A DNA stretch of 64,000 nucleotides, taken from contig DASXVV010000011.1 of the NCBI GenBank assembly GCA_036504035.1, positions 73,611-137,610 on the forward strand, read 5' to 3'. Made by a program: the position numbers and the translations under genes. Source of the DNA: Candidatus Deferrimicrobiaceae bacterium. Lineage in GTDB: Bacteria > Desulfobacterota > Deferrimicrobia > Deferrimicrobiales > Deferrimicrobiaceae. Shown in pieces: positions 24,472-35,629 of this stretch. The first letter of the stretch is position 1; each line of letters begins with the position of its first letter. The notes below the pieces were generated by a model. The model searched no databases. It saw only the letters and a program-made list of their open reading frames with translations, and had not been told where the DNA came from.

Positions 24472-26364
24472 TTATAACCAGAGATTGCACCTGGCACAAC
24501 GTTCGGCCTCGCGGCGAACGCTTTCTTCGGTGAACCCCTTTTCGACTTCTTCAAACGTGCAACGACTTTCTTCGGCCATGAGCTTGGGACCATGGAGCCG
24601 AACCCGCCACTCGGGGCGATCGGTGACCTGGGGTTCGGGCAGGCGGCGATAATTGTCTTCGAACCGCGCCTTCTTGACCTCTGAGACGCACAGGCCGCCA
24701 TAAATATTCAATGCGGCTGCGCGACCGGAAGCGGAGGCTTCAACAACGGTCGCGGGGCCCCTGACGCAGTCGCCGCACATATAGGCGGGAATTGTAGAAT
24801 CCTTCCCCGTGGAAATCAACTGGTAAACGTGATGGCCCGGATCGACGAGCCGGCGGGACGAACCGGCCGGGAGGAATTCCATCGCAGGACGGCTTCCGAT
24901 GGCCATGATAACAACGTCGGCTCCGACCTCGAACTCGCTTCCCGGGATGGTGCGCGGCAGGATGCGCCCCTTGGGATCAAGGTCGATCCGCTCGACCTGG
25001 AGCGCCTCGAATCCGCAAACACGGCCGTCGCGCATGAGAAATTTCTTGGATGCGGTGCCGGGGAGCAGCTTGATTCCCTCATCGAGCGCCTCCTCGACTT
25101 CCCACTTGAACGCGGGCATGGTCTCGCGTGACTCGAGGCAGGTGATCGTGACATCGGGCGCCCCGAGCCGGACCACGGTTCGGGCGACGTCGATCGCGAC
25201 GGCGCCGCCCCCGATGATGACGACCTTGCCCTGGAGACGGACCGGCTCCTTACGCTTGACCTTGGCGAGAAACGTGAGCGCGTCGTGGAAGCCTTCGTTT
25301 TCGCCCCCCGTCCCGGGGAGGCGGATCGCGGCGTTGGTGCCGACGGCGATCAACATGGCGTCGAATCCTTCGCGGGCGAGATCGGGGAACGACAGATCGG
25401 CGCCGAATTTCCGGCCCCCCTGGAAGTGGACCCCCCGGGCGAGGATGGCCCGGACGTCGGAGAGCAACGCCTCGTACGGGAACCGGAAGTCGGTGACGCC
25501 GTATCGGATGGTGCCGCCCGGCTCCTCGTTTTCGTCGTAGACAGTGACCTTGCAGCCCAGCCTTGCCAGCGTGTTCGCGGCGGACAGGCCCGCAGGGCCA
25601 GCTCCGATGACGGCGATGCGCGGCGAGGGAATGCCGTCGACGATCTCATTGGAGGGGGCGACGCCGGCCGCATAGCCCCGGTCGGCGGCGAACCGCTTGA
25701 TTTGCATGATCGAAATGGGAGCGTTCCATTCGTTCCTGACGCATTTCTGCTCGCAAGGATGGGGACAGGCGCGCCCGCAGAATGCGGCGAAGGGCAGCTT
25801 GTCGTGCACGAGCGCCAGCGCTTCGACCGGGTGCCCTTCACGCACGAGCGCAAGATAATCGGGGATGTCGACGCCGGAGGGGCAGGCTGCCTGACACGGA
25901 GCGAGAATCGTCTTGAAACCCCTGGCGGCGTCCTTGCGCGCAAGGTACCAGATGTAGCAGAAGGCAAGGATGAGGACGAAGTGACCGTAGGTCGCGGCGT
26001 GCCAGACGTCGAGGAACGCCTTGCCGGCTGCCCCGTGCCCCATCATGCGGAACGCGGACCGGATGGAAGGCCCCTGCCACACATTGACCATGAGCCCAAG
26101 CGCAAGCGGGATCAGGATGGCCCAGAAGAATCCGATGCCGTAGCGGCCACTATAAATATGGCCTGCCCCCGGCCAGAAGCGGGAGAGCGTGGCGGCGTTA
26201 CGTCGAATGCGCTCCCGGTTGATCTCCCACAGGAGGCGGTCGCGCTGCCCGACGCGGCCGCCGCATCGCCGGCAACGCTTTTCTTCGCCCTTCCGGTCGA
26301 CCTCGCAGAGGAGGCAGTCCTTGTAGCCGTAACGAAGCAGGTTTTCAGGACGCAGAAAATCCAT
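24472..26364 (-). CDS. Membrane-anchored GltD-like FAD/Fe-S oxidoreductase with zinc ribbon
   Basis: A 630-residue fusion. Residues 17-34 form a zinc ribbon (CLLC-x10-CRRC); ~45-170 hold two or more hydrophobic segments; then comes a GltD-type Fe-S region (CQAACPSGVDIP, CGRACPHPCEQKC), an FAD Rossmann motif (VIGAGPAGLSAA) and a second nucleotide-binding motif (VVIGGGAVAIDVA), ending CARCNLWL. The ATG at 26364 is chosen over a TTG 13 codons earlier, though neither has a strong ribosome site. The catalytic half resembles NAD(P)H-dependent GltD/NfnB proteins. The downstream tetrahaem cytochrome suggests NAD(P)H-linked electron exchange at the membrane, but domain topology is unproven. Confidence 0.82.
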   Translation of the reverse strand: MDFLRPENLLRYGYKDCLLCEVDRKGEEKRCRRCGGRVGQRDRLLWEINRERIRRNAATLSRFWPGAGHIYSGRYGIGFFWAILIPLALGLMVNVWQGPSIRSAFRMMGHGAAGKAFLDVWHAATYGHFVLILAFCYIWYLARKDAARGFKTILAPCQAACPSGVDIPDYLALVREGHPVEALALVHDKLPFAAFCGRACPHPCEQKCVRNEWNAPISIMQIKRFAADRGYAAGVAPSNEIVDGIPSPRIAVIGAGPAGLSAANTLARLGCKVTVYDENEEPGGTIRYGVTDFRFPYEALLSDVRAILARGVHFQGGRKFGADLSFPDLAREGFDAMLIAVGTNAAIRLPGTGGENEGFHDALTFLAKVKRKEPVRLQGKVVIIGGGAVAIDVARTVVRLGAPDVTITCLESRETMPAFKWEVEEALDEGIKLLPGTASKKFLMRDGRVCGFEALQVERIDLDPKGRILPRTIPGSEFEVGADVVIMAIGSRPAMEFLPAGSSRRLVDPGHHVYQLISTGKDSTIPAYMCGDCVRGPATVVEASASGRAAALNIYGGLCVSEVKKARFEDNYRRLPEPQVTDRPEWRVRLHGPKLMAEESRCTFEEVEKGFTEESVRREAERCARCNLWL

Positions 26365-26469
26365 AAGTCTTTTACTTCTAGTCTCTCGCAGGCGAAAAAT
26401 CAAGGGGATAGGCGGTCAAAGGCAAAAAGGCTTTATACGACACAAGCCGGCAATATAGCAGAACGGGCT

Positions 26470-27401
26470 CTTCCTGGCTATTCGCTCGACGGCCGGTGCG
26501 CGTTCACCGGCTCACGCTCGGACATCCTGTCCTCGCTGCCGCCGGCGGCCTCGGCGCGCTGCCGGCGCCATCCACGGCGCCTCATCCTCGCTATTCGCTC
26601 GGCGCTTGCCTCAGAGCTCGAATCCCCGTCACGAATATTACCAGACGGATTCTCGCTCCCCTTGGGGACAATGTGTTTGGGATAGAGTCCTGATATGTTG
26701 GCGTTTGCGGGGATTCGCCTACGCAAGCCGAACATCCTGTTCGTCTTGCTCCGGCCCGGGTCGTCTGCCTGCCGCGGCCATCCATGGCCGCTCTTCCGGG
26801 CTACTCGCCCGGCGACAGTCTCCCGTTCGAATCCCCCTGGGGACAATGTGTTTGGGAAAAAGACTTCGTATGTTGGCGTCTTGCCAAGGGATTCGCCTAC
26901 GCAAGCCGAACATCCTGTTCGTCTTGCTCCGGCCCGGGTCGTCTGCCTGCCGCGGCCATCCATGGCCGCTCTTCCGGGCTACTCGCCCGGCGACAGTCTC
27001 CCGTTCGAATCCCCCTGGGGACGATATGTTTGGGAAAAAGACTTCGTATGTTGGCGTTTGCGGGGATTCGCCCTCCCTTCGCGCACATCCTGTGCGCTCG
27101 TTCGGGTCCGGCTTCCGGCCTTACGCCCGCATCCATGCGGGCTCATCCTCGCTATTCGCTCGGCGGCCGGTGCGCGTTCGAATCCCCCTGGGGACGATAT
27201 GTTTGGGAAAAAGTCCTGATATGTTGGCGTTTGCGGGGATTCGCCCTCCCTTCGCGCACATCCTGTGCGCTCGCTCGGGCCCGGCTTCCGGCCTTACGCC
27301 CGCATCCATGCGGGCTCATCCTCGCTATTCGCTCGGCGGCCGGTGCGCGTTCGAATCCCCCTGGGGACGATATGTTTGGGAAAAAGACTTCGTATGTTGG
27401 C
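26470..27401. repeat. Tandem array of ~175-bp structured repeats ending at tRNA-Glu
   Basis: Four clear units: 26704-26878 (175 bp), 26879-27056 (178), 27057-27229 (173) and 27230-27402 (173). A decayed unit covers about 26470-26703. Each ends with GTTCGAATCCCCCTGGGGAC (27003-27022, for example), a spacer of the GATATGTTTGGGAAAAAG type, and ATGTTGGCG. Each begins with a sequence resembling the tRNA-Glu 3' end on the other strand (GGCG...GGGGATTCG). Unit lengths are not multiples of three, so the overlapping plus-strand reading frames are not evidence of protein. Inside each unit are hairpins with constant loops and varying stems. No transposase was seen nearby. Confidence 0.85.
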
Positions 27402-27421
27402 GTCCCCAGGGGGATTCGAAC
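27349..27421. repeat. 20-bp inverted copy of the tRNA-Glu 3' end
   Basis: GTTCGAATCCCCCTGGGGAC at 27349-27368 is the exact complement of 27402-27421, which is the T-arm/acceptor 3' half of tRNA-Glu. They are separated by 33 nt containing a U-rich run on the minus strand. A transcript reading past tRNA-Glu could pair its 3' end with this copy. Confidence 0.85.
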
Positions 27422-27473
27422 CCCCGTCGCCGCCGTGAAAGGGCGGTGTCCTTGGCCTCTAGACGATGGGGAC
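27398..27473 (-). tRNA. tRNA-Glu (TTC)
   Basis: A 76-nt cloverleaf with encoded CCA. Acceptor GTCCCCA/TGGGGAC, anticodon loop CCTTTCACGG with anticodon TTC, and T-arm GGGGGTTCGAATCCCCC. It lies 15 nt after tRNA-Lys on the same strand. Confidence 0.95.
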
Positions 27474-27488
27474 GCATGAAAAACAAGT

Positions 27489-27564
27489 TGGTGAGCCCAG
27501 CGCGGGTCGAACGCGCGACCCTCTGATTAAAAGTCAGATGCTCTGCCAACTGAGCTATGGGCTC
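27489..27564 (-). tRNA. tRNA-Lys (TTT)
   Basis: A 76-nt cloverleaf with encoded CCA. Acceptor GAGCCCA/TGGGCTC, anticodon stem-loop CTGACTTTTAATCAG with anticodon TTT, and T-arm with GTTCGAC. It is first in a two-tRNA unit behind the promoter at 27579-27608. Confidence 0.95.
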
Positions 27565-27578
27565 GACCGGAACGGAAG

Positions 27579-30506
<2,928 letters not shown>

Positions 30507-30556
30507 GGGATAAGGACCTCCAAAAGGGGGGTTTTAGGACTGATGCGCAAACCAGT

Positions 30557-30585
30557 TATCTACCAGACGGCAACCCGAAAGTCAA
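30557..30585 (-). promoter_or_regulatory. Sigma-70 promoter of serA-purA
   Basis: Minus-strand TTGACT, 17 bp, TAGATA, ending about 50 nt before the serA ATG. Confidence 0.65.
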
Positions 30586-30597
30586 TTTGACGGAAAA

Positions 30598-30629
30598 GGG
30601 GCAGGGAAGAGTCGCCTCTCCCCTGCCCC
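30598..30629 (-). terminator. Rho-independent terminator after the CxxC-rich protein gene
   Basis: On the minus strand, GGGGCAGGG-g-AGAG, a 4-nt loop, CTCT-t-CCCTGCCCC is followed by TTTTCC. It stops transcription from 30723 before the serA promoter. A second palindrome (CGCCGGGCCCGGCG, 30683-30696) lies between it and the stop codon. Confidence 0.8.
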
Positions 30630-30722
30630 GAACCCGCATTTCCCACCGCACGGACCGCGACGGGATTTGCGGTTTAACCCCCCGCCGGGCCCGGCGAGGG
30701 CGGAATTACGGGTGAAAATGCC

Positions 30723-31217
30723 TTATTTCTTCGGCGCCGCCCCGGACTGGGGGCATTCCTTGCAAGCCTTGTCTGCCTTGGTCGCCTTGCCGCCCTTGGT
30801 CGCCTTGCCGGCGTGGGCTCCCTTGGGGCAATCCTTGCAATTGTTGTCGTTGGGGCAATTTTTGCAGTCCTTTGCCGCCCGGGCCTTGGCCTTGACGACC
30901 TTGGAAAGGGCGTCGCCCCGGAAGGTAACCGTGACCTTGTCGCCCACCTTGACATCGTCGAGCTTGACGCCTTCGGCGGCCTTGAGCGTGACGGTCTCCT
31001 TGCGGCCCTTGACGGCGAGCGTGCCGGCAGCGGCATCGACCGACTCGACCGCGCCGGTGATGACGCGCACCTTGGAGACCTTGCCGGCGGCCTTCTTCGC
31101 GGGCGCTTCCTTGGCGGCGGGGGCGGCAGCGGGCGCCTTGGGCTCTTCGGCGACGGCCGCGCCCGCGACGGTCAGGGCGAAGCAACCGGCCATCATCAGT
31201 GCCAACAGCTTATTCAT
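30723..31217 (-). CDS. Secreted CxxC-rich protein with beta-barrel-like domain
   Basis: A 164-residue protein from the ATG at 31217 (AGGAGG 9 nt upstream) with a signal peptide ending at AVAEE. An Ala/Lys/Pro-rich linker leads to a small beta domain (VITGAVESVDAAAGTLAVKG...VTVTFRG), similar in pattern to DUF5666/OB-like domains. The Lys-rich tail has three CxxC pairs (CKNC, CKDC, CKEC) without the His needed for haem. Metal or thiol binding is possible. It has its own sigma-54-type promoter and lies next to an NtrC-type regulator gene. No family assigned. Confidence 0.78.
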   Translation of the reverse strand: MNKLLALMMAGCFALTVAGAAVAEEPKAPAAAPAAKEAPAKKAAGKVSKVRVITGAVESVDAAAGTLAVKGRKETVTLKAAEGVKLDDVKVGDKVTVTFRGDALSKVVKAKARAAKDCKNCPNDNNCKDCPKGAHAGKATKGGKATKADKACKECPQSGAAPKK

Positions 31218-31262
31218 GGGGAAAATCCTCCTGTGGAAAAAATGTTTGTCGGGATTGAGCAA

Positions 31263-31277
31263 TCAATAATGGTGCCA
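31263..31277 (-). promoter_or_regulatory. Sigma-54-type promoter for the CxxC-rich protein
   Basis: Minus-strand TGGCACC-N4-TTGA has a perfect -24 half and a -12 half off by one base, about 46 nt before the ATG at 31217 and just beyond an NtrC-family regulator gene. Confidence 0.5.
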
Positions 31278-31393
31278 AAGCGGACCCGGTCCCGGAAGCC
31301 AGACGGGAGGGGCAATGCAAGGTCTTGCCCCGCCTTTCGACGGGCCGGCCTGTCCCAAATCGGCCTGCGATTCCCCATTTGGGGATTCGCCCG

Positions 31394-32755
31394 TCAGGGG
31401 GCGATGATCCCGAACTTCTTGAGCCGGTAGATGTATGTTTTGTAGCTCATCCGGAGCAGCTCGGCCCCCCGCGTATGAACACCCCCGGAGCGCTCGACCG
31501 CCTGCCGAAGCAACCCTTCTTCGACCGCCTCGAAATCGACGCCCTGCGGCGGCAGCTCGAAGGCGCGCTGGACTCCGGCAGCGCCGGCTTCGTCGCTCAA
31601 TTCGGGAGGAAGCTCTTCGGGAGTGATGACGCCCGCCTCGGCCAAAACCACCGCACGCTCGATCACCGACGCGAGCTCGCGGATATTGCCCGGCCAACCA
31701 TAGCGCATCATCAGCCGCATCGCCTCCTTCGAGATCTCGCGGACCGGGGGAATCCCCTTTTCGCCATGCTTCCCGAGAAAGTGGAGCGCCAGCGCCGGGA
31801 TGTCGGAGATCCGCTCCCGCAGCGGGGGGAGCGACACCTTGAGGATGTTGAGGCGATAAAACAGGTCGGCCCGGAAAGACCCGGCCTTGACGGCATCTTC
31901 GAGTCCCCGGTTGGTGGCCGCGACGATCCGGACGTCGATCGGGATGTTGTCCTTTCCCCCGACCCGCCGGATCTCCCGCTCCTGCAGCGCACGCAGCAGC
32001 TTGGCCTGGATCTCGAGCTTGACCTCGGCGATCTCGTCGAGGAACAGGGTGCCTTTCTCGGCCGCCTCGAACAGCCCGATCTCGCGCCGGTGCGCCCCGG
32101 TGAAGGCCCCCCGCTCGTGGCCGAACAGCTCGCTTTCGAACAGGTTCTCGGGAAGGGAAGCGCAGTTGACCGCAAGGAACGGGGCGTCGCTTCGGTCGCT
32201 CATCGCGTGGATGTTGCGGGCCACCACCTCTTTTCCCGTGCCGCTCTCGCCCGTGAGCAGAACGGTCGCTTCGCTGCGCGCGATGCGGGGGAGGATCCGC
32301 TTGAGGTCGCGGATCTTCGGGTGCTCGCCGATGATCTCGGCCGCGCCGGGAAACAGCTTTTCGGACAGGACGCGGTGGGATTCGCGCAGCCTAAGGTTCT
32401 CGAGCGCGCGCTCGATGATGATGAGGAGGCGGGCCCGGTCGACGGGCTTTTCCAGATAGTAGTAGGCGCCCCGCTTGATGGCGTCGACCGCGGTCTGGAT
32501 CGTGCCGTAGGCGCTCGTCAGCAGGATGGGCATGCCCGGGTTTTTCTCGTGCAGGGCATCGATCAGCTCGACGCCGGTCATGCCGGGCATGATGAGGTCG
32601 GTCAGCACGAGATCGACCGGCTCGCGTTCGACGGCCCGCAACGCCTCTTCGGCGCTGCCGGCCAGGATCGTCGCATAACCCTGGCTGCGCAGGATGGATC
32701 CGAGGATCTCGCGCTGGTTGTGCTCGTCGTCGACGACGAGGATGGTTCCCGTCAT
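31394..32755 (-). CDS. NtrC-family sigma-54 response regulator
   Basis: A 453-residue protein: receiver (Asp53 in LTDLIMPG), AAA+ domain with Walker A GESGTGKE, intact GAFTGA loop and Walker B GTLFLDEIAE, and a Fis-type C-terminus (HTRGAELLRMSYKTYIYRLKK). It starts 3 nt after the kinase stop, so the pair is co-translated. The adjacent sigma-54 promoter at 31263 is the most obvious target. Confidence 0.94.
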   Translation of the reverse strand: MTGTILVVDDEHNQREILGSILRSQGYATILAGSAEEALRAVEREPVDLVLTDLIMPGMTGVELIDALHEKNPGMPILLTSAYGTIQTAVDAIKRGAYYYLEKPVDRARLLIIIERALENLRLRESHRVLSEKLFPGAAEIIGEHPKIRDLKRILPRIARSEATVLLTGESGTGKEVVARNIHAMSDRSDAPFLAVNCASLPENLFESELFGHERGAFTGAHRREIGLFEAAEKGTLFLDEIAEVKLEIQAKLLRALQEREIRRVGGKDNIPIDVRIVAATNRGLEDAVKAGSFRADLFYRLNILKVSLPPLRERISDIPALALHFLGKHGEKGIPPVREISKEAMRLMMRYGWPGNIRELASVIERAVVLAEAGVITPEELPPELSDEAGAAGVQRAFELPPQGVDFEAVEEGLLRQAVERSGGVHTRGAELLRMSYKTYIYRLKKFGIIAP

Positions 32756-32758
32756 GGC

Positions 32759-34222
32759 TTAAGCGGCTCCATTCGCTGCCCCCGGGAGCAGGATGCGGAT
32801 GCAGGTGCCCTTGCCCTCCTCGGAGGTCAGCGTGATGTCGCCGCCGTGCGCCTCGACGATCCGCTTGGACAGGATGAGCCCGAGTCCCAGCCCCGTGCTC
32901 TTGGTGGTGAAGTAGGGCTCGAAGATCTTCTCGCGGTCGGCCGGGGCGATTCCCGCGCCGGTATCCTCGACGGAGATCGCGTATCCGCCCCCCTCGGCCG
33001 GCCCGGAGGCGATGCGAAGCACCCCGCCGCTGGGCATGGCGTCGAGTGCGTTGCCGACCAGGTTGAGCACGGCCCGCCGGATCATGTCGGGATCGATCAG
33101 CAGCGGGGGAGAATCGGTGAAGGTTTTCTCGAGGTGGACTTTCTGGGCGCGAAGCCGCGGGCCCGCCATCGCCATCACGCTGTCGATGATCTCGGGGATG
33201 CTGACGCTCGCGAGCGCGAGCGCGGGGGGGCGGCCGTACATGATGAAGTTGGTGACCAGCTCGTTGAGCCGCAGGATCTCTTCCTTGATCCGGTGGATGG
33301 TCTGCGATTTTTCGGCGCCGGCCTCGGGCGTCACTCCGACCGTCAGCGCATCGAGATGGTCGACGGCCAGCCCGATCAGGTTGAGCGGGTTGCGGATCTC
33401 GTGCGCCACCCCGGAAGCGAGGCGCCCCAGGTGCGTGAGGTACTGCGTCTCCCGGATCTTTTCCTCGAGCTCCCGGTTCTGCCGCAGTTTGGCGATCATC
33501 TCGTTGAAGGAGCGGGTGAGCCGCCCGACCTCGTCGTTGCCGGTCTCGGCCAGCGTCTGGGACAGGTCTCCGGCCGCGACCTTCTCGGCCGCCCGGGCCA
33601 GCTGCTCGACCGGCCGGACGTAGTGGGAGGAAATGGAGACCGCCAGCGCAAGGCCAAGCGAGAAGATGGCCATCATGCTGACGGTACGGAGATAAAGGTT
33701 CCTCCGGATGGTGTCGGTAAAATCCTCGATCTGCATGCGGACGTGGATGTAGCCGAGCGAATCGCCCCCCACCGTGACGGGGATGACCAGATCCTTGGAC
33801 TGGATCTTGCCCTCGCTCGGCGGCCCCTCCTCGCCGAAGGTGGCGTTGATGATCAGCTGCTTCTTGGAGGGAAGCTTGATCTTCGAATGCTTCCCGATCT
33901 CCTTTGGGTTGGTGCTGTCGATGACCCCCATGTCCTCGCCGATGATCGACACCTCGCGGATGCCGGAGCGCTTGAGCCCCTCGACGTAGCCGCGGAGGCG
34001 GTCCTGCTCGGTCTCTTCGGGCGCCGTGAGCTGGTCGACGCTGACCCGAATGGCGTTGGAGAGCTCGAGGAAGCTTTTCTCGAGATCCTGCTTGAGCGAC
34101 TCGCGCCCCCAGTAGTACGGCACGACGACGGCCGACATGGTGCAGGCGAACAGGATGAACATCACCATCGTGAGCTTGAATTGCAAGCCCCGGTCGCGGA
34201 GAGACAGGCGAAATCCGGCCAT
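32759..34222 (-). CDS. Membrane sensor histidine kinase (HAMP/HisKA)
   Basis: A 487-residue kinase: TM1 ~17-36, periplasmic domain ~37-178 (all-residue type without haem motif), TM2 ~180-198, HAMP ~200-252, HisKA with His274 (GVAHEIRNP) and an ATPase domain with DTGAGIAP and GLGLGLIL. It follows the DUF3332-like lipoprotein gene and precedes its response regulator. The ligand is unknown; the neighbouring lipoprotein and CxxC protein hint at envelope stress. Confidence 0.93.
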   Translation of the reverse strand: MAGFRLSLRDRGLQFKLTMVMFILFACTMSAVVVPYYWGRESLKQDLEKSFLELSNAIRVSVDQLTAPEETEQDRLRGYVEGLKRSGIREVSIIGEDMGVIDSTNPKEIGKHSKIKLPSKKQLIINATFGEEGPPSEGKIQSKDLVIPVTVGGDSLGYIHVRMQIEDFTDTIRRNLYLRTVSMMAIFSLGLALAVSISSHYVRPVEQLARAAEKVAAGDLSQTLAETGNDEVGRLTRSFNEMIAKLRQNRELEEKIRETQYLTHLGRLASGVAHEIRNPLNLIGLAVDHLDALTVGVTPEAGAEKSQTIHRIKEEILRLNELVTNFIMYGRPPALALASVSIPEIIDSVMAMAGPRLRAQKVHLEKTFTDSPPLLIDPDMIRRAVLNLVGNALDAMPSGGVLRIASGPAEGGGYAISVEDTGAGIAPADREKIFEPYFTTKSTGLGLGLILSKRIVEAHGGDITLTSEEGKGTCIRILLPGAANGAA

Positions 34223-34255
34223 CGGCTTCTGGCGTCCTTTCCCGGCGGCGGCCGG

Positions 34256-34837
34256 CTAGCCCCGGATGCCCGGAAGCGACTTGAACCGCGCTTGCAGCGT
34301 TTCGACCTCGGCAGGGGCGTGGCGCACGGAGAAGGCGGCGCCCGCGGCGCGGCCGTCGACCGTTACGGCGCCGTCGGCGCCGAGACGTGCGACCGAATGG
34401 CGCGTCTCGAGCCCGTTCTCGAAGAGCGACGCGCGGACCACGCCGTCGCCCGCGTCGCGGATCACGAGCGAATCCATCCGCTTGCCCGCCCGGAAACGGT
34501 CGAGCGTCGCCAGCGTACCCTTGCCGTCGCGGGATAACGTCATCGCCATCGTGTCGGTTCCTTCGGTGTGGACCCGGGTCACCGCCATCGGATTCTCGCC
34601 GGTCCAGAACTCGACGACGTTGAAGACGACGAAGTCGAGGAAGGCCGAAAATCCGTAGACCGGGACGATCACGAACGCCCACGTGACCGCACTTCGGACG
34701 TACTTGTCCTCGACCGAGCGGTTGAGATCGTAGATCATCCGGGTGAGCTGGAACTTGCCGTAACAGCCGACGGACAGGGCGGACAAGGAAAGGGTGGTCG
34801 CGAGCGCGATACCCTTGATCACACGGCGCATGGACAT
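34256..34837 (-). CDS. DUF3332-like lipoprotein
   Basis: A 193-residue protein with a lipobox (LSVGC, Cys near residue 25) then YGKFQLTR, a conserved stretch rich in Trp/Tyr (TWAFVIVPVYGF, FNVVEFWTGENP) that I recognise as the DUF3332 pattern, and a C-terminal beta-rich part. Function of the family is unknown. Gene order with the downstream kinase and regulator (33-nt gap) suggests it is an accessory to that two-component system or its target. Confidence 0.8.
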   Translation of the reverse strand: MSMRRVIKGIALATTLSLSALSVGCYGKFQLTRMIYDLNRSVEDKYVRSAVTWAFVIVPVYGFSAFLDFVVFNVVEFWTGENPMAVTRVHTEGTDTMAMTLSRDGKGTLATLDRFRAGKRMDSLVIRDAGDGVVRASLFENGLETRHSVARLGADGAVTVDGRAAGAAFSVRHAPAEVETLQARFKSLPGIRG

Positions 34838-34903
34838 GCTGCTTACCCCCTTGCTGGGATTGTGGATTCGGCGACCATTGTATCAGGATGGTAATATCTC
34901 CCC

Positions 34904-35629
34904 ATGAAGAATCCCCTTCCCCGCTCGTCCTGGATCAAGATCGCCGCGTTCGTCATGATCTTTTCCGGAGTCTGTTGGCTTCTCTTCCTGTCGCCGGCCG
35001 GCGCGATGCTCGCCTCCGCCGACGGCCGGGCGCAGCTCCTGGCCCGGATGAACGCGCTCGTGTCCGGCGCGGGCCCGTTGGGTCCGCTCGTGTTCATCGG
35101 GGTGATGATCGTCGGGCTGCTCTTCCTGCCCGCCACGCCGTTCGTCCTGGCGGGCACCCTTCTGTTCGGCAAGTTCGCGGGCTCGCTCTACAACTTCGTG
35201 GCGGCGATGGCGGCCGCCGCGATCTCGTTCGTCCTGGGCCGCTACTTCCTGCACGGGCTCGCCCACCGGCTCCTGTCGGGAAAGCTCGCCGGCCTGAACG
35301 CGAAGGCCGAGGCCCACGGCTTCTCGGTTGTTTTCTACCTCCGGCTCGCCTGGTTTCCTTTCATCGTGCTCAACTACGGCGCCGGCGCATCGCGGATCCG
35401 GTTCGGCGACTATATCTGGGGCACGCTCCTGGGCAGCGTCGCCCCGTTCTTCATCGCCTCGTTCTGCTACGGCAGTTTCTGGGAGATCGCCCGCACCTAC
35501 CAGTCGCCGGCCGACCTCGCAACGTTCGACGTCCTCTTTCCTGTCGCGCTGATCATCTTCTCGCTGTTCCTCCCCCGGATCGTCCGGAGATTCCGCAAGG
35601 GGGCGCTGCCGGAAAACGGTGCAGTGTGA
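34904..35629 (+). CDS. TVP38/TMEM64 (DedA-like) membrane protein
   Basis: A 241-residue polytopic protein with about five hydrophobic segments and the SNARE-associated/VTT domain pattern: LFLPATPFVLAGTLLFG, a middle RLAWFPFIVLNYGAGASRI and GDYIWGTLLGSVAPFF. Family members are thought to move lipids between bilayer leaflets. It is transcribed divergently from the DUF3332-like gene across a 66-bp gap and overlaps the glycosyltransferase gene, suggesting a joint envelope role. Confidence 0.9.
   Translation: MKNPLPRSSWIKIAAFVMIFSGVCWLLFLSPAGAMLASADGRAQLLARMNALVSGAGPLGPLVFIGVMIVGLLFLPATPFVLAGTLLFGKFAGSLYNFVAAMAAAAISFVLGRYFLHGLAHRLLSGKLAGLNAKAEAHGFSVVFYLRLAWFPFIVLNYGAGASRIRFGDYIWGTLLGSVAPFFIASFCYGSFWEIARTYQSPADLATFDVLFPVALIIFSLFLPRIVRRFRKGALPENGAV

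Noticed and set aside
26470-27401. CRISPR array
   Set aside because: Units are ~175 bp with no short repeat/variable spacer pattern, and no cas genes are present.
26606-27526. Long plus-strand reading frames across the repeat array
   Set aside because: The repeat unit is not a multiple of three, so each unit is read in a different frame, and one frame runs into the tRNA-Glu antisense. These are by-products of GC-rich repeats.
31325-34537. 1070-codon plus-strand frame opposite the HK/NtrC pair
   Set aside because: Covers well-defined kinase, regulator and lipoprotein genes on the other strand; no domain or ribosome site is seen.
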